Of a DNA stretch of 64,000 nt, positions 60,945 to 64,000 are shown piece after piece. The position numbers and the translations under genes are program-made. Positions within the stretch are counted from its first letter, which is position 1; each line of letters begins with the position of its first letter. The stretch covers positions 25,684-89,683 of the forward strand of contig JAZKIW010000067.1 in the NCBI GenBank assembly GCA_040384625.1. Reading direction: 5' to 3'. Source of the stretch: CADEEN01 sp040384625 (GTDB lineage: Bacteria > Pseudomonadota > Gammaproteobacteria > Burkholderiales > Burkholderiaceae_C). The notes under the pieces are model-generated. The model worked only from the letters and a program-made list of their open reading frames with translations. It did no database searches and was not told the origin of the DNA.

Positions 60945-63268
60945 GCGCCGGCCCTCTCGACGGTCAGCGTGCCGAACATGGAGCCGAGCGCCGCGGTACG
61001 CACATGACCGGCGGCGACGCGGACGGCATTCACGGCAAGCGTGGGATCCTCGCGCGCCGGCAGCGTGACACTTGCGTTGCCCTGCGTGATTCGCACCTCC
61101 GCGCCCGCCATCAGCCCAAGCTGCTGCCACAGCGCGCTGGGCACGCCCACGACGGGTGCTTGGGCGTCGGCGCTGGCCTGCAGCGACGGTGCACGACGCA
61201 CGAGGGCATCGGCGCTGTAGATCGGCACGTCGGCAATGCGCTCAAGCCCCGCCGACGCAACCACGGCAGGTGACACCGTAGCAGCACTGTTGTCCAACCG
61301 CGCGGCCAGCGTCGCGCCATCGCCCAAGGCCTCGGCCCGCACTTCCTCGGCCGAAGCCTGCTCGAAGCCCTCGAGGGCGAGCAGGTTGCCGAGCACGCGA
61401 AGCACCTTCCAGGCCGGGCGCGTTTCGCCGAGCGGGCGAACGACGCCATGGAAACTCTGCACGCGGCCCTCGGCATTGACGAACGCACCTGCGGTCTCAC
61501 TGAAGGGCGCCACCGGCAGCAGCACGTCGGCGAACTCGGCATTCGCGTCCTTGAACGGGCTCATCGACACCACCAGGCCGGCACCTTGCAGTGCTGCGCG
61601 CGCCGCGGCGGGGTCGGCGGCGTCGAAGGCCGGCTCGACACCGAGCAGCAGCAGGGCCTTCATCGGCTGCGTCAGCATCTGCCCGGCGTTCAGACCGCCT
61701 TCTCCCGGCAGCGCACCGACCCACTGCGCGCCGACGCTGTTGGCAGCCTCGCCGAAGTAGCCGACCATCGCACCGGTCTCGGTGCCGATCCATTGCGACA
61801 GTGCGAGCAACTGCGAGGCCTGCGGATGCTGTGCTGCGGCATTGCCCAGCAGCACAGCCTTGCGCTCGCCACTCAAGAGCGACGCGGCGATCGCCTGCGC
61901 TGCTGCGCCCGGATCGGCCGGTGCCGGGGCGGGCAAGCCCTTGGCCTTGGCCACCGCCGCGGCAACCTGCGCCAGCGCGTCGACCCAGCCGCTCGGGGCG
62001 GCACTGAACTGCGTCGCCAGCGGCATCGCCCAGTCGTCGTGGACGGCATGCAGGCTGTGGATCTGCGCGCCGCGGCGCGCTGCCTGGCGCAGGCGCTGCG
62101 CGAGGAGCGGATGGTCCTTGCGCAGGAAAGAGCCGATCACGAGGGCGCGCTGCAGCGTCGCCAGAGAAGCGATGTCCGTGCCGAGCCAGCGCGCGCTGGC
62201 CGCTGCGCCACGGTTGGCGAAATCGGAATGGCGCGTGCGGTGATCGATGTTCTCGCTGCCCAGGCCGCGCACCAGCTTGGCCAGCAGGTGCAGTTCTTCG
62301 ACGGTGGCATTCGCTGAACCCAGGGCGCCGATCGAAGCCGCACCGAATTCACCTTTGATGCGCTTCAAGCCGTCGGCGACATAGGCCAGCGCGGTGTTCC
62401 AGTCGACCGCCTGCCACTCCCCGCCCTGCTTGATCATCGGCTGCGTCAGGCGCTGATCGCCGTTCAGGGCCTCGTACGAGAAGCGATCGCGGTCGGCGAT
62501 CCAGCATTCGTTGACGCCTTCGTTCTCGAGCGGCACCACGCGCATCACCTGGTTCGCCTTGACCTGGACGATCAAGTTCGCGCCGGTGCTGTCATGCGGG
62601 CTCACGCTCTTGCGCCGCGACAGCTCCCAGGTGCGCGCGCTGTAGCGAAAGGGCTTGCTTGTCAGTGCCCCGACCGGGCAGATGTCGATCATGTTGCCGG
62701 ACAGCTCGGAGTCGATCGTGTCGCCGAGCATCGTCGTGATTTCGCTGTGCTCGCCGCGGTGGATCATGCCCAGCTCCATCACGCCAGCCACCTCCTGGCC
62801 GAAGCGCACGCAGCGGGTGCAGTGGATGCAGCGTGTCATCTCCTCCATCGAGATCAGCGGGCCGACGTCCTTGTGGAACACGACGCGCTTTTCTTCGGCA
62901 TAACGAGAGGACGAACCGCCATAACCGACCGCCAGATCCTGCAGCTGGCACTCGCCGCCCTGGTCGCAGATAGGGCAGTCCAGCGGGTGATTGATGAGCA
63001 GAAACTCCATCACCGACTGCTGCGCCTTCAGCGCCTTCTCGCTCTTGGTGCGAACAATCATGCCGTTGGTGGCGGGTGTGGCGCACGCCGGCATCGGCTT
63101 GGGCGCCTTCTCGACCTCGACCAGGCACATGCGGCAGTTGGCCGCAATCGTGAGCTTCTTGTGATAGCAGAAGTGCGGGATGTAAGTGCCCGCAGCGTCG
63201 GCCGCGTGCATGATCATGCCGCCCTCGGCGACGCTGACCTTCTTGCCGTCGAGTTCGATTTCGATCAT
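60941..63268 (-). CDS. nuoG: NADH-quinone oxidoreductase subunit G
   Basis: NuoG is the large iron-sulfur subunit of the NADH module. The protein is 775 aa. The [2Fe-2S] site is C34/C45/C48/C62. H94/C98/C101/C107 and C147/C150/C153 with a later CPVGAL cysteine bind [4Fe-4S] clusters N5 and N4. A molybdopterin-oxidoreductase-like domain (~215-775) follows and lacks cofactor function in complex I. It is coupled to nuoF and nuoH by ATGA overlaps. Confidence 0.96.
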   Translation of the reverse strand: MIEIELDGKKVSVAEGGMIMHAADAAGTYIPHFCYHKKLTIAANCRMCLVEVEKAPKPMPACATPATNGMIVRTKSEKALKAQQSVMEFLLINHPLDCPICDQGGECQLQDLAVGYGGSSSRYAEEKRVVFHKDVGPLISMEEMTRCIHCTRCVRFGQEVAGVMELGMIHRGEHSEITTMLGDTIDSELSGNMIDICPVGALTSKPFRYSARTWELSRRKSVSPHDSTGANLIVQVKANQVMRVVPLENEGVNECWIADRDRFSYEALNGDQRLTQPMIKQGGEWQAVDWNTALAYVADGLKRIKGEFGAASIGALGSANATVEELHLLAKLVRGLGSENIDHRTRHSDFANRGAAASARWLGTDIASLATLQRALVIGSFLRKDHPLLAQRLRQAARRGAQIHSLHAVHDDWAMPLATQFSAAPSGWVDALAQVAAAVAKAKGLPAPAPADPGAAAQAIAASLLSGERKAVLLGNAAAQHPQASQLLALSQWIGTETGAMVGYFGEAANSVGAQWVGALPGEGGLNAGQMLTQPMKALLLLGVEPAFDAADPAAARAALQGAGLVVSMSPFKDANAEFADVLLPVAPFSETAGAFVNAEGRVQSFHGVVRPLGETRPAWKVLRVLGNLLALEGFEQASAEEVRAEALGDGATLAARLDNSAATVSPAVVASAGLERIADVPIYSADALVRRAPSLQASADAQAPVVGVPSALWQQLGLMAGAEVRITQGNASVTLPAREDPTLAVNAVRVAAGHVRTAALGSMFGTLTVERAGA

Positions 63269-64000
63269 GACGCTTGCACCGCCAGGGGAACCAGGCAGGT
63301 CTTGTGCTCGATGTGGTGCACGAACTCGTCGCGGAAGTGCTTGATCATCCCCCGCACCGGCAGCGCAGCGGCGTCGCCGAGCGCACAGATCGTGCGGCCC
63401 ATGATGTTTTCCGAAACCGAGTTCAACAGGTCGATGTCTTCCATTCGGCCCTTGCCGTGCTCGATGCGGTCGACCACGCGCCAGAGCCAGCCGGTCCCTT
63501 CGCGGCAGGGCGTGCACTGGCCGCAGCTCTCGTGCTGATAGAAGTAGGACAGGCGCAGCAGGCTCTTGACCATGCAACGGCGCTCGTCCATCACGATCAC
63601 CGCGCCCGAGCCGAGCATCGAGCCGGCCTTGGCGATGGCGTCGTAGTCCATCGTGATGTCCATCATCGTCGCGGCAGGCAGCACTGGCGCCGACGAACCG
63701 CCTGGGATCACGGCTTTCAGCCTGCGCCCGCCCGACACGCCACCGGCCAGTTCGAGCAGCTTCGCGAAGGACGTTCCGAGCGGGATCTCGTAATTGCCCG
63801 GGCGTTCGACGTCGCCGACGATCGAGAAGATCTTGGTGCCACCGTTGTTGGGCTTGCCGATCTCGAGGTACTTGACGCCGCCGTTGTTGATGATCCAGGG
63901 CACCGCGGCGAATGTCTCGGTGTTGTTGATCGTCGTCGGCTTGCCATACAGGCCGAAGCTGGCCGGGAACGGCGGCTTGAAGCGCGGCTGGCCCTTCTTG
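63265..64000 (-). CDS. nuoF: NADH-quinone oxidoreductase subunit F, C-terminal part (runs off the window)
   Basis: NuoF is the NADH- and FMN-binding subunit of complex I. About 245 C-terminal codons are present. The frame stays open to base 64000 (…GLYGKPTTINNTET…), so the true start lies outside. The N3 cluster motif ESCGQCTPCREG and a final cysteine in GRTICALGD are intact. Its stop overlaps the nuoG start (ATGA, 63265-63268). Confidence 0.96.
   Translation of the reverse strand, partial: KKGQPRFKPPFPASFGLYGKPTTINNTETFAAVPWIINNGGVKYLEIGKPNNGGTKIFSIVGDVERPGNYEIPLGTSFAKLLELAGGVSGGRRLKAVIPGGSSAPVLPAATMMDITMDYDAIAKAGSMLGSGAVIVMDERRCMVKSLLRLSYFYQHESCGQCTPCREGTGWLWRVVDRIEHGKGRMEDIDLLNSVSENIMGRTICALGDAAALPVRGMIKHFRDEFVHHIEHKTCLVPLAVQAS

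Overview
The window is high-GC DNA from a motile, aerobic betaproteobacterium. The flhDC-mot-che-flh arrangement, the Bug/TctC and BMP binding proteins, the LysR-pirin-DoxX set and the nuo operon followed by a DUF2818 gene all point to Burkholderiales, probably the Rubrivivax/Leptothrix/Ideonella side of Comamonadaceae. The genus is an inference. Two runs of N (48812-48911 and 51058-51067) show that this is a draft scaffold.

Region 1 (1-20.9 kb) is motility and chemotaxis. On the minus strand, flhD-flhC, a membrane-anchored methyltransferase, motA-motB, cheY-cheZ and flhB-flhA-flhF run leftwards. Then come a response regulator and hybrid kinase pair, also on the minus strand. A plus-strand operon follows: a small FQDI-motif protein, a second CheY, CheA, three chemoreceptors, CheW and a secreted single-Cache protein. 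cheR, cheB and cheD are absent. Two sigma-28-type promoters (TCAA-N15-[G/T]CCGATAA) drive motAB and cheYZ, and in both the last three bases of the -10 are the stop codon of the upstream gene. Two direct copies of a 220-280 bp dispersed repeat bracket the two-component pair and the che operon.

Region 2 (20.9-36 kb) is accessory metabolism. It holds an orphan FtsX-type permease, a DODA-type extradiol dioxygenase with an acetyltransferase, and a purine-related cluster (two BMP-family purine-binding proteins, adenine deaminase, DUF3052, a peptide-type binding protein). These are followed by a LysR-controlled pirin/DoxX/FMN-reductase set, gluQ, an FKBP isomerase and a frameshifted acetyltransferase.

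Region 3 (35.6-44.3 kb) is a co-directional aromatic-catabolism operon: cytosolic periplasmic-binding-like protein, 4-oxalomesaconate hydratase (LigJ), CHA aldolase (LigK), a Bug protein, gallate dioxygenase, a divergent shikimate-dehydrogenase homologue, a LivK-type binding protein and a PDC-lactonase-like amidohydrolase, with a LysR gene just upstream. It reads as a gallate 4,5-cleavage route to pyruvate and oxaloacetate. The AroE-like protein may feed it from a dehydroshikimate-type precursor.

Region 4 (44.3-53.1 kb) holds threonine-to-glycine genes (tdh, kbl) with a divergent XRE-cupin regulator, a PAS-GGDEF protein, yihY, DUF2069, a GlcD-like oxidase broken by a sequence gap, and DUF1178.

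Region 5 (52.5-64 kb) is the minus-strand complex I operon from nuoF (cut by the window end) to nuoN, extended by DUF2818 and a NUDIX hydrolase. No tRNA, rRNA, CRISPR array or insertion sequence was recognised.
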